From IMG/VR virus record IMGVR_UViG_3300034105_003891, positions 1-64,000 of that record: 64,000 bases of DNA. The stretch is one strand, 5' to 3'. Below the pieces are notes generated by a model, which ran no database searches, had not been told where the DNA came from, and worked only from the letters and a program-made list of their open reading frames with translations. Shown here piece after piece: positions 1-7,639 of this stretch; position 1 is the stretch's first letter, and every line of letters begins with the position of its first letter. A program made the translations under genes and the position numbers. This DNA comes from a virus.

Positions 1-1
1 A

Positions 2-451
2 ATATGTAATACAAGTGTTGTTATAAAAGAACCTAAACAATCAACTAAAGATAGAATATTATCTGAAACACCTGAGTTAGTAAAACAAAAAGTAAGAGAA
101 ACTGCTAATAAGTTAGTGGAACCTAAAAAAGAAACACTTGAAGAAGTTGCTGAAAGATTATATCCTGTAAATAATACAGGAAGTATGTTTATGGCAAATA
201 GAGACGAACTAAATAATAGTTTAAAACAAGAAGGTTTTATTGAAGGTGCTAAAAGGCAACAAGAACAAGACAAGAATAAGTATAGTGATCAAGATATTTT
301 AGATATAAATAATTGGTATTTGGAAACTTTTTTAGATGATGCTCTAGGTTTAAATGGTAATGATGCTGAACAAAAAGTAAAGCATTTATCAGGTAAAGGT
401 CTTACAAAAGAAGTTTTAGATTATTGGTTTGAACAAATTAAAAAGAAATAA
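2..451 (+). CDS. AT-rich phage protein, 5' end outside window
   Basis: The frame is open from base 2 and its first possible start is a GTG at 116, so the gene probably begins upstream. About 149 residues are visible: charged, rich in Lys and Glu, with an AERL motif and a final WFEQIKKK. The products at 2198 and 2427 share the WFE(K/Q)(F/I)KK ending, and 2427 also shares AERL, so the three look like paralogues. Codon use is very AT-rich, like 1383-4037 and unlike the next gene. Function not recognised. Confidence 0.7.
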   Translation: MCNTSVVIKEPKQSTKDRILSETPELVKQKVRETANKLVEPKKETLEEVAERLYPVNNTGSMFMANRDELNNSLKQEGFIEGAKRQQEQDKNKYSDQDILDINNWYLETFLDDALGLNGNDAEQKVKHLSGKGLTKEVLDYWFEQIKKK

Positions 452-452
452 G

Positions 453-1109
453 ATGATAAACAACTTAGAGATTATTAAGACTCTGTTAAACTTTGAGGAG
501 AAGGGGGATTTTTATATGCTATATGTGTTTAAACGCAAGAAGGACCAGCCGGAGGGAGAAAGGGATAACCATCAGTCGGTAAGAACTATTAAGACCTATT
601 GCATTGAAAGCATCGACCACCTGGATAGGCGTTACTGGGAGGTAATTCAGCTTTGTGAAATGTTCAAGGCCAGAGCATATATTCATGTACAAAAGCAAAA
701 TCATAGGGATGTGAGTTTAAACATGATGGTTGCACTTGCTCAGAGAATTCATGATGGTAATCAAAATCAAAAGGGACTATTCGACTCAGTTGTGGGTCAG
801 ATTAAAACTCTGGAGAAGAGGTGGATCGTGGATGTTGATGATATAATGGAAGCCAGTCCACTAATGATGTTATACATAGAATACCATTGTGCTCCCATTA
901 GCAAACCTAAATTTGATGCAGCTGGAGCACCAGACGGATGGGAGGTTGGACCTAAAATTGAGGCAATCATCCCAACCAAGAATGGACATCATCTGATCAC
1001 TAAGAAATTTGATGTGATGAGATTCAAAGAGGCTTACCCCGACATTGACATACAACGTAAAAACCCAACACTATTATATTACCCCCACAGTCTCGATCAA
1101 CCAGGATAA
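453..1109 (+). CDS. Conserved phage protein, possibly primase (AEP)-like
   Basis: 218 residues from the ATG directly after the upstream stop; a TTG 24 bases earlier is less likely. Around residues 124-129 there is a WIVDVDD stretch, and near residue 175 an IIPTKNGHHLI motif followed by KKFD. A DxD-type acidic motif followed by a Ser/Thr-x-x-x-His motif is the order in archaeo-eukaryotic primases, so a primase-like fold is possible but not shown. Its less AT-rich codon use differs from both flanks, so it may be native DNA with inserted neighbours. Confidence 0.55.
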   Translation: MINNLEIIKTLLNFEEKGDFYMLYVFKRKKDQPEGERDNHQSVRTIKTYCIESIDHLDRRYWEVIQLCEMFKARAYIHVQKQNHRDVSLNMMVALAQRIHDGNQNQKGLFDSVVGQIKTLEKRWIVDVDDIMEASPLMMLYIEYHCAPISKPKFDAAGAPDGWEVGPKIEAIIPTKNGHHLITKKFDVMRFKEAYPDIDIQRKNPTLLYYPHSLDQPG

Positions 1110-1229
1110 CCCACCAACGGTTTCGTTGAGGGGTATAAAAAATGGAACTCAATCTTTAAATCAATAAATAAAATAAATGAATCATGGGAGAATATAGATT
1201 TTCAATTTACAGTGCAACACCAATTGCAC

Positions 1230-1356
1230 ATAACGTTGATTATTGTACTTGTGGCAAATAAAAAATCACGGTACTTTCAGTTTAAGACAGAATTTAAAAA
1301 TAGTAAAAAACACTAAAATTAACCCGAAACTTGCCATAAGTACAATATATTGTTGT
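1230..1356. repeat. attC-like imperfect inverted repeat A
   Basis: The left arm (1230-1257, ATAACGTTG...TGTGGCAA) and right arm (1331-1356, TTGCCATAAG...TTGTTGT) pair over about 24 bases with small gaps around a ~70-bp centre. The layout resembles integron cassette recombination sites (attC): AAC at one end, GTT at the other. Its sequence differs from the two repeats downstream. It precedes the ORF at 1383. Confidence 0.45.
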
Positions 1357-1382
1357 AGGTAGGTTTTTTTAAATCACGAATT

Positions 1383-1595
1383 ATGACACCAAGTAAAAAA
1401 GCAGTTGAATTATATGAAATGTTTTATTTTACTCCAGACGAAGATGGATTTCATTCACAAAATAAATATAGAGCTAAAGTACAAGCTACTTTATGTTGTA
1501 GTGAAATTATAAAACTTATAAAAGAATCAAGTTTAGACGGGGGGAATACTTTAAAGTGGTGGGGAAAAGTAGTTGAAAATATATCAAAAATATAA
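1383..1595 (+). CDS. Cassette-like small ORF, unknown
   Basis: 70 residues, no domain recognised. A single gene lying between two attC-like repeats (1230-1356 and 1638-1719), which is how integron gene cassettes are laid out. Codon use is AT-rich like its neighbours. Confidence 0.6.
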   Translation: MTPSKKAVELYEMFYFTPDEDGFHSQNKYRAKVQATLCCSEIIKLIKESSLDGGNTLKWWGKVVENISKI

Positions 1596-1637
1596 CCTGC
1601 GTAACTTTGGCTACAAAGTTGAGCAAACTTACCTACA

Positions 1638-1719
1638 ACGGTTGCGCTTGGTGCAGGTTGCCACCGCAATCTTGAATAGAAAGAAAATGTTTCTGCAACT
1701 TGCTCCAAACGCTTGTTAT
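1638..1719. repeat. 82-bp direct repeat, copy 1 (attC-like)
   Basis: Identical over 82 bases to 2079-2160. Each copy is an imperfect palindrome: the left arm ACGGTTGCGCTTGGTGCAGG pairs with a right arm ending AAACGCTTGTTAT, with AAC/GTT ends. Size, asymmetry and position after an ORF fit an attC site. A MITE- or REP-like element is the alternative. Confidence 0.6.
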
Positions 1720-1768
1720 GTGATGGTTTTTTACGATAAAGTTAAAAATTAACAAAAATAGATTTATT

Positions 1769-1888
1769 ATGAAAGTATTAGACAAAATTATGAGTGTAAA
1801 AATACTCCGCCCAGTAACAATTCCTTTATTCGCTCTTATAGGATTTATGTATATTATTATTGATTATATTTTTAATATAGAAGAATAA
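1769..1888 (+). CDS. 39-residue membrane peptide
   Basis: Starts MKVLDKIMSV and has one hydrophobic segment (about residues 13-34). Its TAA overlaps the ATG of the next gene by one base (TAATG), suggesting translational coupling. With the next ORF it forms the second cassette-like unit between the two 82-bp repeats. Confidence 0.5.
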   Translation: MKVLDKIMSVKILRPVTIPLFALIGFMYIIIDYIFNIEE

Positions 1889-2079
1889 TGAATGAAAGAT
1901 ATTACATTGACAAACTAACTTATGAAGTTGGGGAGATTGTTTTGTATATGGGCGAAAAACACGAAATAGTACACATTCGAGAGGATGGGCTTATGAACTT
2001 AAAAGATGGTTGGTTTTTCTTTTTCGGATGCAACCCAAATATGTTTTATAAACTGAACGTCTCTGAAACTATCATATAA
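1888..2079 (+). CDS. Cassette-like small ORF, unknown
   Basis: 63 residues, aromatic-rich (GWFFFFG near residue 47). The stop codon runs into the second 82-bp repeat, as is common when attC sites abut cassette genes. Translationally coupled to the membrane peptide upstream. Function not recognised. Confidence 0.55.
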   Translation: MNERYYIDKLTYEVGEIVLYMGEKHEIVHIREDGLMNLKDGWFFFFGCNPNMFYKLNVSETII

Positions 2080-2160
2080 CGGTTGCGCTTGGTGCAGGTT
2101 GCCACCGCAATCTTGAATAGAAAGAAAATGTTTCTGCAACTTGCTCCAAACGCTTGTTAT
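2079..2160. repeat. 82-bp direct repeat, copy 2 (attC-like)
   Basis: Perfect copy of 1638-1719. It begins ATAAC (within the preceding stop) and ends GTTAT, so its ends are complementary. It marks the right end of the cassette-like segment. Confidence 0.6.
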
Positions 2161-2197
2161 CAGCATACCACGAATTATTAATTATAAAATATAAATT

Positions 2198-2425
2198 ATG
2201 TCACAATCATCACCAGAAGGAATAATATTAGGAAAAGGAAGTAGAATTGTTTCCGCTTCTCTTTCTGTAAATAAAGAAAAAGTTTTTGAAATTAAAGAAA
2301 CTCCGAAAACTTATACAGAATCTCAAATGCACTTATTAATGGACGAATATCAAGATTATTTATTCAATTCTAATGATACACCTCCAACTTTTAAAGAATG
2401 GTTTGAAAAATTTAAAAAGGAATAA
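2198..2425 (+). CDS. AT-rich phage protein with WFEKFKK tail
   Basis: 75 residues. The C-terminal half (TFKEWFEKFKKE) matches the tails of the products at 2 and 2427. First gene of a tight operon running to 4513. The tail family is common in small flavobacterial phages as far as I recall; function unknown. Confidence 0.65.
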   Translation: MSQSSPEGIILGKGSRIVSASLSVNKEKVFEIKETPKTYTESQMHLLMDEYQDYLFNSNDTPPTFKEWFEKFKKE

Positions 2426-2426
2426 G

Positions 2427-2684
2427 ATGAAAAAAACACTTGAAAAAGCTGCTGAAAGATTAGTAAAAGAAACTACATTGTATGGAAGTCAAGAAGCTAG
2501 TATTGGAAGTTCTGCTAGAAGTTATTTTGAAACAGAATTACGATGTGTGTTGTTGGGTATGAAATGGCAACAAGAAAGAAGTTATAGTGAGGAAGAAGTG
2601 TTAAAATTATTAAGAGAACTCGATAATGAAATTTGCGAAGTAGAATCTATTAAAGATTGGTTTGAAAAATTTAAAAAGAAATGA
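2427..2684 (+). CDS. AT-rich phage protein, paralogue of the gene at 2
   Basis: 85 residues from the ATG one base after the previous stop. It has KAAERL near the start, MKWQQERSYSEEEV in the middle and WFEKFKKK at the end, the same order as in the partial product at 2-451. Overlaps the next gene by 4 bases. Confidence 0.7.
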   Translation: MKKTLEKAAERLVKETTLYGSQEASIGSSARSYFETELRCVLLGMKWQQERSYSEEEVLKLLRELDNEICEVESIKDWFEKFKKK

Positions 2685-2917
2685 AAGAAATAGAAACAGA
2701 AGTAAATGTATATGATGTACGTTTAGATGTACATGGGTATTACTCTCCAGCAGAACCAATGGTTATGTATTATCCAGATGGATCTGGTTATCCAGGATGT
2801 TCTGCTGAGTTTGAAATATCATCAGTTAAGTTAGAAGGAATAGTTATCACTGATTTACTTAGTTATGATGTATACAATGAAATAATAGAGAAAGTAATAG
2901 AAAATATAAACAACTAA
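2681..2917 (+). CDS. Hypothetical phage protein
   Basis: 78 residues with 4-base ATGA overlap to the gene before. Mixed beta-type sequence with a PGCSAEFEI stretch; no catalytic motif seen. Part of the AT-rich operon. Confidence 0.65.
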   Translation: MKEIETEVNVYDVRLDVHGYYSPAEPMVMYYPDGSGYPGCSAEFEISSVKLEGIVITDLLSYDVYNEIIEKVIENINN

Positions 2918-2921
2918 ACTT

Positions 2922-3149
2922 ATGATACCAACAGCAGAAGAATTATTAAGGAATAAATATAAACTAACTGGAGACAGAGGTGAATTAAGGATTAACCAAA
3001 TAGTACTATTTATGACTGAGTTTGCAAAACTTCACGTAGAAGGTGCTAAAGAACAATTTAAAATAGTATTCAGTGAAATAGATGATCCTTATCCATTTGA
3101 GTACAATGATCCATTAGAAGATGTTTATCCTTTAACAAATATAAAATAG
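2922..3149 (+). CDS. Hypothetical phage protein (IPTAEELL type)
   Basis: 75 residues. The N-terminus MIPTAEELL and central FAKLHVEGA resemble small proteins often seen in flavobacterial phages and prophages. No functional motif. Spaced 4 bases from the gene before. Confidence 0.65.
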   Translation: MIPTAEELLRNKYKLTGDRGELRINQIVLFMTEFAKLHVEGAKEQFKIVFSEIDDPYPFEYNDPLEDVYPLTNIK

Positions 3150-3154
3150 AAACT

Positions 3155-3370
3155 ATGCAAACAGCAGTAGAATGGTTAGCAGAACAATTTGATAGTATTG
3201 TAGAATTGTATCCAAGTCAATTTGAAAAAATTAATAATGCTATTACACAAGCCAAAGAAATGGAAAAGCAACAAATTATTGAATTTGCAGATAAATATGA
3301 TGCTTATGTAGTTCAAGGTGGTACTTTGACAGCAGAACGATACTATAACAAAACATTTAAACAAAACTAA
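3155..3370 (+). CDS. Hypothetical phage protein (MQTAVEWLAEQ type)
   Basis: 71 residues, helical and charged (MQTAVEWLAEQ at the start, QAKEMEKQQI at residues 41-50). The pattern is familiar from flavobacterial mobile elements; function unknown. Confidence 0.65.
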   Translation: MQTAVEWLAEQFDSIVELYPSQFEKINNAITQAKEMEKQQIIEFADKYDAYVVQGGTLTAERYYNKTFKQN

Positions 3371-3372
3371 TT

Positions 3373-3606
3373 ATGAAGATTATTAATGGTAGATGTGTTG
3401 ATGATAACAACAATCCTGTAGACAATTTTAATGTTACAGAGTTCTTAAAAATAGGAGAGAATGTAAAGAAGATGTATGGGGAAGATATAACATATAGTAG
3501 AATCAATCTTGTTTCTGCTATTAAATCTCTTACACCACAACAAGAAGACTCTCTTGCTTATATATTAAGTCAAGATGGATTAATTGCAAAACTAGCAGGA
3601 TATTAG
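3373..3606 (+). CDS. Hypothetical phage protein
   Basis: 77 residues, no recognised domain. Two bases separate it from each neighbour, so it is translated from the same AT-rich operon. Confidence 0.6.
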   Translation: MKIINGRCVDDNNNPVDNFNVTEFLKIGENVKKMYGEDITYSRINLVSAIKSLTPQQEDSLAYILSQDGLIAKLAGY

Positions 3607-3608
3607 TT

Positions 3609-4037
3609 ATGGAAATAAGTAAAGAGTTCATTCCGTATGAACAAGCATCAGCTCTTAAAGAATTAGGATTTGATAAACCTTGTTTTGGTGATTATTATAA
3701 ATTTGATAATAATGATATACATTTAGATACAGCTGATGATAGACATCGTATAATAACTGACAATAAAGATGAAGTTATTATAGAAATATCTGCCCCACTT
3801 TATCAACAAGCATTTAGATGGTTTAGAGAGAATTATGATTTAGTACACACAGTTTATTCAAATGCAAGTGGTTACATTTGGGAATTACACTACAACCAAG
3901 AAAGAGGCGGTACTCATATTTGTGATTCAGGAGAAAGTGGAGACTGTGAAATGAGCGGAATGTTTACAACATACGAAAAAGCAGAACTTGAATGTCTTAA
4001 AAAATTAATAGAAATCATAAAAGAAAAGAACCAATGA
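3609..4037 (+). CDS. Conserved phage-associated protein, unknown function
   Basis: 142 residues with an APLYQQAFRWFRENY motif at about residues 61-75. I recall this motif in Bacteroidetes phage proteins without a known role. Overlaps the nucleotidase-like gene by 4 bases. Last AT-rich gene; base composition changes at the next start. Confidence 0.65.
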   Translation: MEISKEFIPYEQASALKELGFDKPCFGDYYKFDNNDIHLDTADDRHRIITDNKDEVIIEISAPLYQQAFRWFRENYDLVHTVYSNASGYIWELHYNQERGGTHICDSGESGDCEMSGMFTTYEKAELECLKKLIEIIKEKNQ

Positions 4038-4513
4038 AAGACTGGCTAAGAGCAAGCATAGAGATAACAAAACCCATACTTCTATTTGATTTAGATGGAG
4101 TTATCTGTGATTTTGATAAGAGAGCCAAGGAGTTGGAGGCTGAGGGTATTAAGGGTACCAAACTATTTAGTCACCCTTCAGCGTACAAGGATCTGGAACC
4201 CATAGAGGGAGCAATAGAAGCTTGGCATGCTCTTCAAGATAAATATGAAACCTATATCCTTTCCACCCCACCCTGGTCGAATCCAGATGCCTGGGGTGAG
4301 AAGAGAAGATGGGTGGAGGAACATCTTGGCAAGTCAGCGCATAAGAAACTAATACTCTGCCACAACAAAGGTCTAGTGAGAGGTGATTTTCTAATCGATG
4401 ACAGGATAGCAAATGGTGTTGCCGATTTTCAAGGGGAGCACATACACTTTGCAACACAACAATACCCGGACTGGACATCAGTCCTAGAGAAACTTCTAAC
4501 CAAAACCAAATAA
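4034..4513 (+). CDS. HAD-family 5'(3')-deoxyribonucleotidase-like protein
   Basis: 159 residues. HAD motif I is LLFDLDGVICDFD (residues 17-29), with both nucleophile-type Asp; motif II is LSTPPW (around 74); motif IV is FLIDDR (near 120). The 5'(3')-deoxyribonucleotidase family of this size dephosphorylates nucleoside monophosphates and is common in T4-like phages, where it would tune nucleotide pools during replication. Composition fits the main phage genome although it is joined to the AT-rich operon by a 4-base overlap. Confidence 0.75.
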   Translation: MKDWLRASIEITKPILLFDLDGVICDFDKRAKELEAEGIKGTKLFSHPSAYKDLEPIEGAIEAWHALQDKYETYILSTPPWSNPDAWGEKRRWVEEHLGKSAHKKLILCHNKGLVRGDFLIDDRIANGVADFQGEHIHFATQQYPDWTSVLEKLLTKTK

Positions 4514-4514
4514 C

Positions 4515-4946
4515 ATGTCAAGAGAATTCATAACCCATATGCAAGGTAAATTCCCAGAACTAGACATCGAAACCATCACAGATCTAGTTGACAAGAATGT
4601 AGCAGAAATTAAACCCAACCCAGAAAATCCGGATCAGTCAGTTAAGATCTTTCCTGGATCAGATCTGAACAAGAACATCATCATCAAAATCATCTCTGAA
4701 TATCTAGAGTCCCAACAGAAGGCAAGAAAATTCTACTACACAGTGGATATTGATGTGGCAGACTTCGGTGATGATGTACTAGAGTGCACAGGTAGCAAAC
4801 TAGTTACCATCTACGAGATTATCAACAATGAACCACAGCAGATGGAATTGATAGGCATGGATCTAGGCGAGGATGCTGAGCAAGAGGTAAGAGAGTACAT
4901 GGCAGAAAAGCATCCGGATGTGAATCCAGAAGTGGATAGACTCTAA
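4515..4946 (+). CDS. Hypothetical phage protein
   Basis: 143 acidic residues starting one base after the nucleotidase stop. No domain recognised. Followed by a clear intrinsic terminator, so it ends the transcription unit. Confidence 0.6.
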   Translation: MSREFITHMQGKFPELDIETITDLVDKNVAEIKPNPENPDQSVKIFPGSDLNKNIIIKIISEYLESQQKARKFYYTVDIDVADFGDDVLECTGSKLVTIYEIINNEPQQMELIGMDLGEDAEQEVREYMAEKHPDVNPEVDRL

Positions 4947-4969
4947 GAATCCAAATAAAATCATAATCA

Positions 4970-4996
4970 AATCCACCTTCATGGTGGATTTTTTGT
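4970..4996 (+). terminator. Intrinsic terminator
   Basis: Stem AATCCACC/GGTGGATT with a 5-base loop, followed by a T run. Confidence 0.85.
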
Positions 4997-5040
4997 GGAA
5001 TCTGGTCAAAAACCGGTCATCATTGGCATGCCAACAGGTA

Positions 5041-5049
5041 GATATATAG
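5041..5049 (+). promoter_or_regulatory. Late-type box GATATATAG
   Basis: Lies 3 bases before the ATG at 5053. Same motif precedes most leader-bearing genes. Confidence 0.5.
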
Positions 5050-5052
5050 CAC

Positions 5053-5511
5053 ATGAAGCATCTACACACATTCTCCCAACACGTCAACGAATCGGAATCC
5101 AGGGAACTCACCAGACAGGAGTTTAATGATCTTGCGGTGCAGTCCCTAGGAAATAGAGAACTCTACAGATGGGATCCAATAAACAAAGAGGAGGAAGCAT
5201 CACTCGTCTCTCTCTTCGATTACATAAATTTTAAAAATGAAGACGGCAGTTACTATAAAAAGCTAACAGGAGAGGATCTAAGATTCAGAATGGTAATCAA
5301 CCAGGATAGAACAGAAATAGGAAGGCAAGGTTACCCTAGAATACAGGTTGGTAAAATCTCCACCACCATGTGGACGGTGGACACCTCAGATGACATCCCT
5401 GGTGAGACCTATCTTTCCAACTCCTACAACACTTTCAAGTCTCTACAAGATGCCATAGCATTCATTGCCGCCAAGTACGGACCAGGAATAGAATGGGATC
5501 AAATTAGGTAA
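5053..5511 (+). CDS. Leader (CTS-like) protein, unknown function
   Basis: 152 residues. The first 15 residues, MKHLHTFSQHVNESE, fit the shared leader M-K-H-I/L-x-x-F...N-E-S. Leader and C-terminus (ending IEWDQIR) resemble the product at 6773 (IEWIEIG), so the two are paralogues. Possible capsid cargo by analogy with T4 internal proteins. Confidence 0.7.
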   Translation: MKHLHTFSQHVNESESRELTRQEFNDLAVQSLGNRELYRWDPINKEEEASLVSLFDYINFKNEDGSYYKKLTGEDLRFRMVINQDRTEIGRQGYPRIQVGKISTTMWTVDTSDDIPGETYLSNSYNTFKSLQDAIAFIAAKYGPGIEWDQIR

Positions 5512-5515
5512 CAGC

Positions 5516-5584
5516 ATGAAACACATACATACATTCTCCCAGCATCCCCACGAATCTCAGCAACTCACACCAGCCCTAGCCTGA
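5516..5584 (+). CDS. 22-residue leader-only peptide or remnant
   Basis: Begins MKHIHTFSQHPHESQQ and stops after 22 residues. The start is nearly identical to the leaders at 5053 and 6773. Either a degraded gene that kept only its leader, or a packaged short peptide. No body domain is left before the gene at 5637. Confidence 0.4.
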   Translation: MKHIHTFSQHPHESQQLTPALA

Positions 5585-5611
5585 CAGGTAAAAAAAATAA
5601 TTTATCGGGTG

Positions 5612-5620
5612 GATATATAA
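5612..5620 (+). promoter_or_regulatory. Late-type box GATATATAA
   Basis: 17 bases upstream of the ATG at 5637. Confidence 0.55.
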
Positions 5621-5636
5621 AAAAAACAACAGAAAA

Positions 5637-6122
5637 ATGAAACACGTAACACCTTTTGAGATTTTTGAAAATGAGAATATGGAATCACTAATTCCCAAAA
5701 TTGCTATTTTTAGCGAGGGTGACTACGATAAACTAAAGGAATACATAAAATCCAATAACATAAAGACTGATCTCATTCCTCACCATTTCACATACGAGAA
5801 ATATTACAGAGATAATATTAAACGTGGTGAGAGAGGCAATAATTTTTTCTATATCATCAACGATAAGGTTATGCTGTACCCAAGTCCAGGATACGATAAG
5901 GAATCAAAAAAACTAACCGATAGGGATCTGAATTTTCCCAAATCGCACAGAGCTGCATATATTAAGGATTTTAGGAATATCACCTTAGAGAATCTTTATA
6001 ATAATTCCGAAGAAATACTCGGATACTCAATATTTCTACTGGACAAACTTATAACAAAGGCAAAGGGAATGACAAAAACCAAAAGAACACCATTCAAAGT
6101 GACACCATTTAATGAGGATTAA
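5637..6122 (+). CDS. Leader (CTS-like) protein, unknown function
   Basis: 161 residues; leader MKHVTPFEIFENENMES. Residues ~25-70 (IFSEGDYDKL... FFYIINDKVML) resemble the central part of the product at 32613 (FYIINDAFLV), suggesting a distant paralogue. Basic C-terminus (KTKRTPFK). Confidence 0.65.
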   Translation: MKHVTPFEIFENENMESLIPKIAIFSEGDYDKLKEYIKSNNIKTDLIPHHFTYEKYYRDNIKRGERGNNFFYIINDKVMLYPSPGYDKESKKLTDRDLNFPKSHRAAYIKDFRNITLENLYNNSEEILGYSIFLLDKLITKAKGMTKTKRTPFKVTPFNED

Positions 6123-6185
6123 AAACACAAATAATTCCATTGCTTGAATAAAAATTAGATAAAAACACAGGATACTACCTGTAAA

Positions 6186-6193
6186 TATAAATA
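6186..6193 (+). promoter_or_regulatory. Late-type box TATAAATA
   Basis: Identical to the T4 late -10 consensus, 9 bases before the ATG at 6203. Confidence 0.5.
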
Positions 6194-6202
6194 ACAATCA
6201 AA

Positions 6203-6742
6203 ATGAAACACATAAAGGTATACGAATCATTCGAATCTTTAGATTCATCCGCTGATAAGATCATAGTGGTAAAGATATTTTTTTATTCTGTGGAGGAGGG
6301 AGAGACTAAAATGATCGGAATTTCTAAGGGATCTACACTACAAAAAACATTCGACGAACTAATTGTTGCACTATCCGAGTGGATAGGGGTAGACGAGGAA
6401 ACTCCAGGGGATTGGAAATACGAAATACCAGAAAATTCAACACCAGAAAAACTTGAAAACATTCTGAGGAATTGGGCTGACACGTGTGGTTGGTATGAAT
6501 ATGATGATAAGGATAAAATTGAGGTTAAAATTTTTGAATGTTCATCTGTTGCTCAAAGGGAACTTGATGCTATTAATATGGTAAGAAGAATATCATACAA
6601 ACCTAATATTGAAATCAGTAAGGAATATGCAGAAGCATTTAATCATCCTGGAAAAAGCACAGGGGAGATTGAGGAGATTGTTGATAGATTGACTCCTGGC
6701 GAAGAAAATGAAAAAATAATTGATTTTATATCGTCATATTAG
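6203..6742 (+). CDS. Leader (CTS-like) protein, unknown function
   Basis: 179 acidic residues; leader MKHIKVYESFESLDSS. No domain recognised in the body. Lies in a run of four leader genes on the same strand (5053-7222), each with its own late-type box, so each may be transcribed separately. Confidence 0.65.
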   Translation: MKHIKVYESFESLDSSADKIIVVKIFFYSVEEGETKMIGISKGSTLQKTFDELIVALSEWIGVDEETPGDWKYEIPENSTPEKLENILRNWADTCGWYEYDDKDKIEVKIFECSSVAQRELDAINMVRRISYKPNIEISKEYAEAFNHPGKSTGEIEEIVDRLTPGEENEKIIDFISSY

Positions 6743-6745
6743 ATT

Positions 6746-6753
6746 GATATAAA
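6746..6753 (+). promoter_or_regulatory. Late-type box GATATAAA
   Basis: 19 bases before the ATG at 6773; just after the previous stop codon. Confidence 0.4.
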
Positions 6754-6772
6754 CATGTTTCTAGAATAGCAC

Positions 6773-7222
6773 ATGAAACACCTACACACATTCTCACAGC
6801 ATCTTAACGAATCAGCCTTGCTCAATCTACCAGACGGGGTAAGCAAGATGGATAATAAAACTTATGTAGATCTGGAGAGAAGACTCGGGAGGGAAAATCT
6901 TGGTGAGCCATTCACTGAGGAGGAGAAAAAGAAATTGGATGGCGTCCGTCAGTTACTCAGATTTGAAAAATACCCACGGGAGAATGACTATGAATTTGTG
7001 ATGGTCCGCGAGTGGAGTTTGAATGCGGTTGGAAATGCTGGATATTCACCACCAGCAGCATGGCTTAAGAAGATGCGACAGGGGACATATGCTATGGCAA
7101 TAGTTTTTGAAGATGGATATAAGAATCCCACAAAATACCACACCTCAAAATCACTGGACCAAATAATTCTATGTGTTAATGATTTGGTGGATACTGAGAT
7201 TGAGTGGATCGAAATCGGATAA
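6773..7222 (+). CDS. Leader (CTS-like) protein, paralogue of 5053
   Basis: 149 residues; leader MKHLHTFSQHLNESAL differs from that at 5053 at few positions. C-terminal parts also align (DTEIEWIEIG versus PGIEWDQIR). Body function unknown. Followed by a strong terminator. Confidence 0.7.
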   Translation: MKHLHTFSQHLNESALLNLPDGVSKMDNKTYVDLERRLGRENLGEPFTEEEKKKLDGVRQLLRFEKYPRENDYEFVMVREWSLNAVGNAGYSPPAAWLKKMRQGTYAMAIVFEDGYKNPTKYHTSKSLDQIILCVNDLVDTEIEWIEIG

Positions 7223-7260
7223 ATCCCAAGAGGCCCGACCACCAATAGATGGACACACAA

Positions 7261-7287
7261 AAAAGCAGACTCAAGGTCTGCTTTTTT
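7261..7287 (+). terminator. Intrinsic terminator
   Basis: Ten-base stem AAAAGCAGAC/GTCTGCTTTT, loop TCAAG, T run on both strands. It could also serve leftward transcription from 7613. Confidence 0.85.
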
Positions 7288-7364
7288 ATCGGTGGCATTT
7301 TTACTGACAAATTATACCTTTATACTCTTGTATAAACCTATCACCTTTCTAAGCTGATCAGGAG

Positions 7365-7613
7365 TTATACCAATTGGGTGTCCTCCTTGTTTAGGTAATC
7401 AACACCATTAGGTCTGTTTGCATCAGGAACCACTTTCCACTTTTCTTTGCCATCCGTCCAGCTGGTTCCGGAATTGTCAGGCACCACTGTGAATGTTTGT
7501 CCTACAAAATCTTTATACCAATACATCGGGTTGTCACATTTGGTGATTCTTACTCGAGTCACACTCTCCCCGTAAGGGGACTCTAAATTGTCAAATAGTT
7601 TTATATGTTTCAT
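7365..7613 (-). CDS. Leader (CTS-like) small protein
   Basis: 82 residues; leader MKHIKLFDNLESPYGES. Body has SH3-like beta pattern (RVRITKCDNP..GQTFTV) but no firm assignment. One of two leader genes on the minus strand. Confidence 0.65.
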   Translation of the reverse strand: MKHIKLFDNLESPYGESVTRVRITKCDNPMYWYKDFVGQTFTVVPDNSGTSWTDGKEKWKVVPDANRPNGVDYLNKEDTQLV

Positions 7614-7630
7614 TATATTGATTTTTTCAT

Positions 7631-7639
7631 CTATATATC
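7631..7639 (-). promoter_or_regulatory. Late-type box GATATATAG (minus)
   Basis: Reads leftward, 17 bases before the ATG at 7613. Confidence 0.5.
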
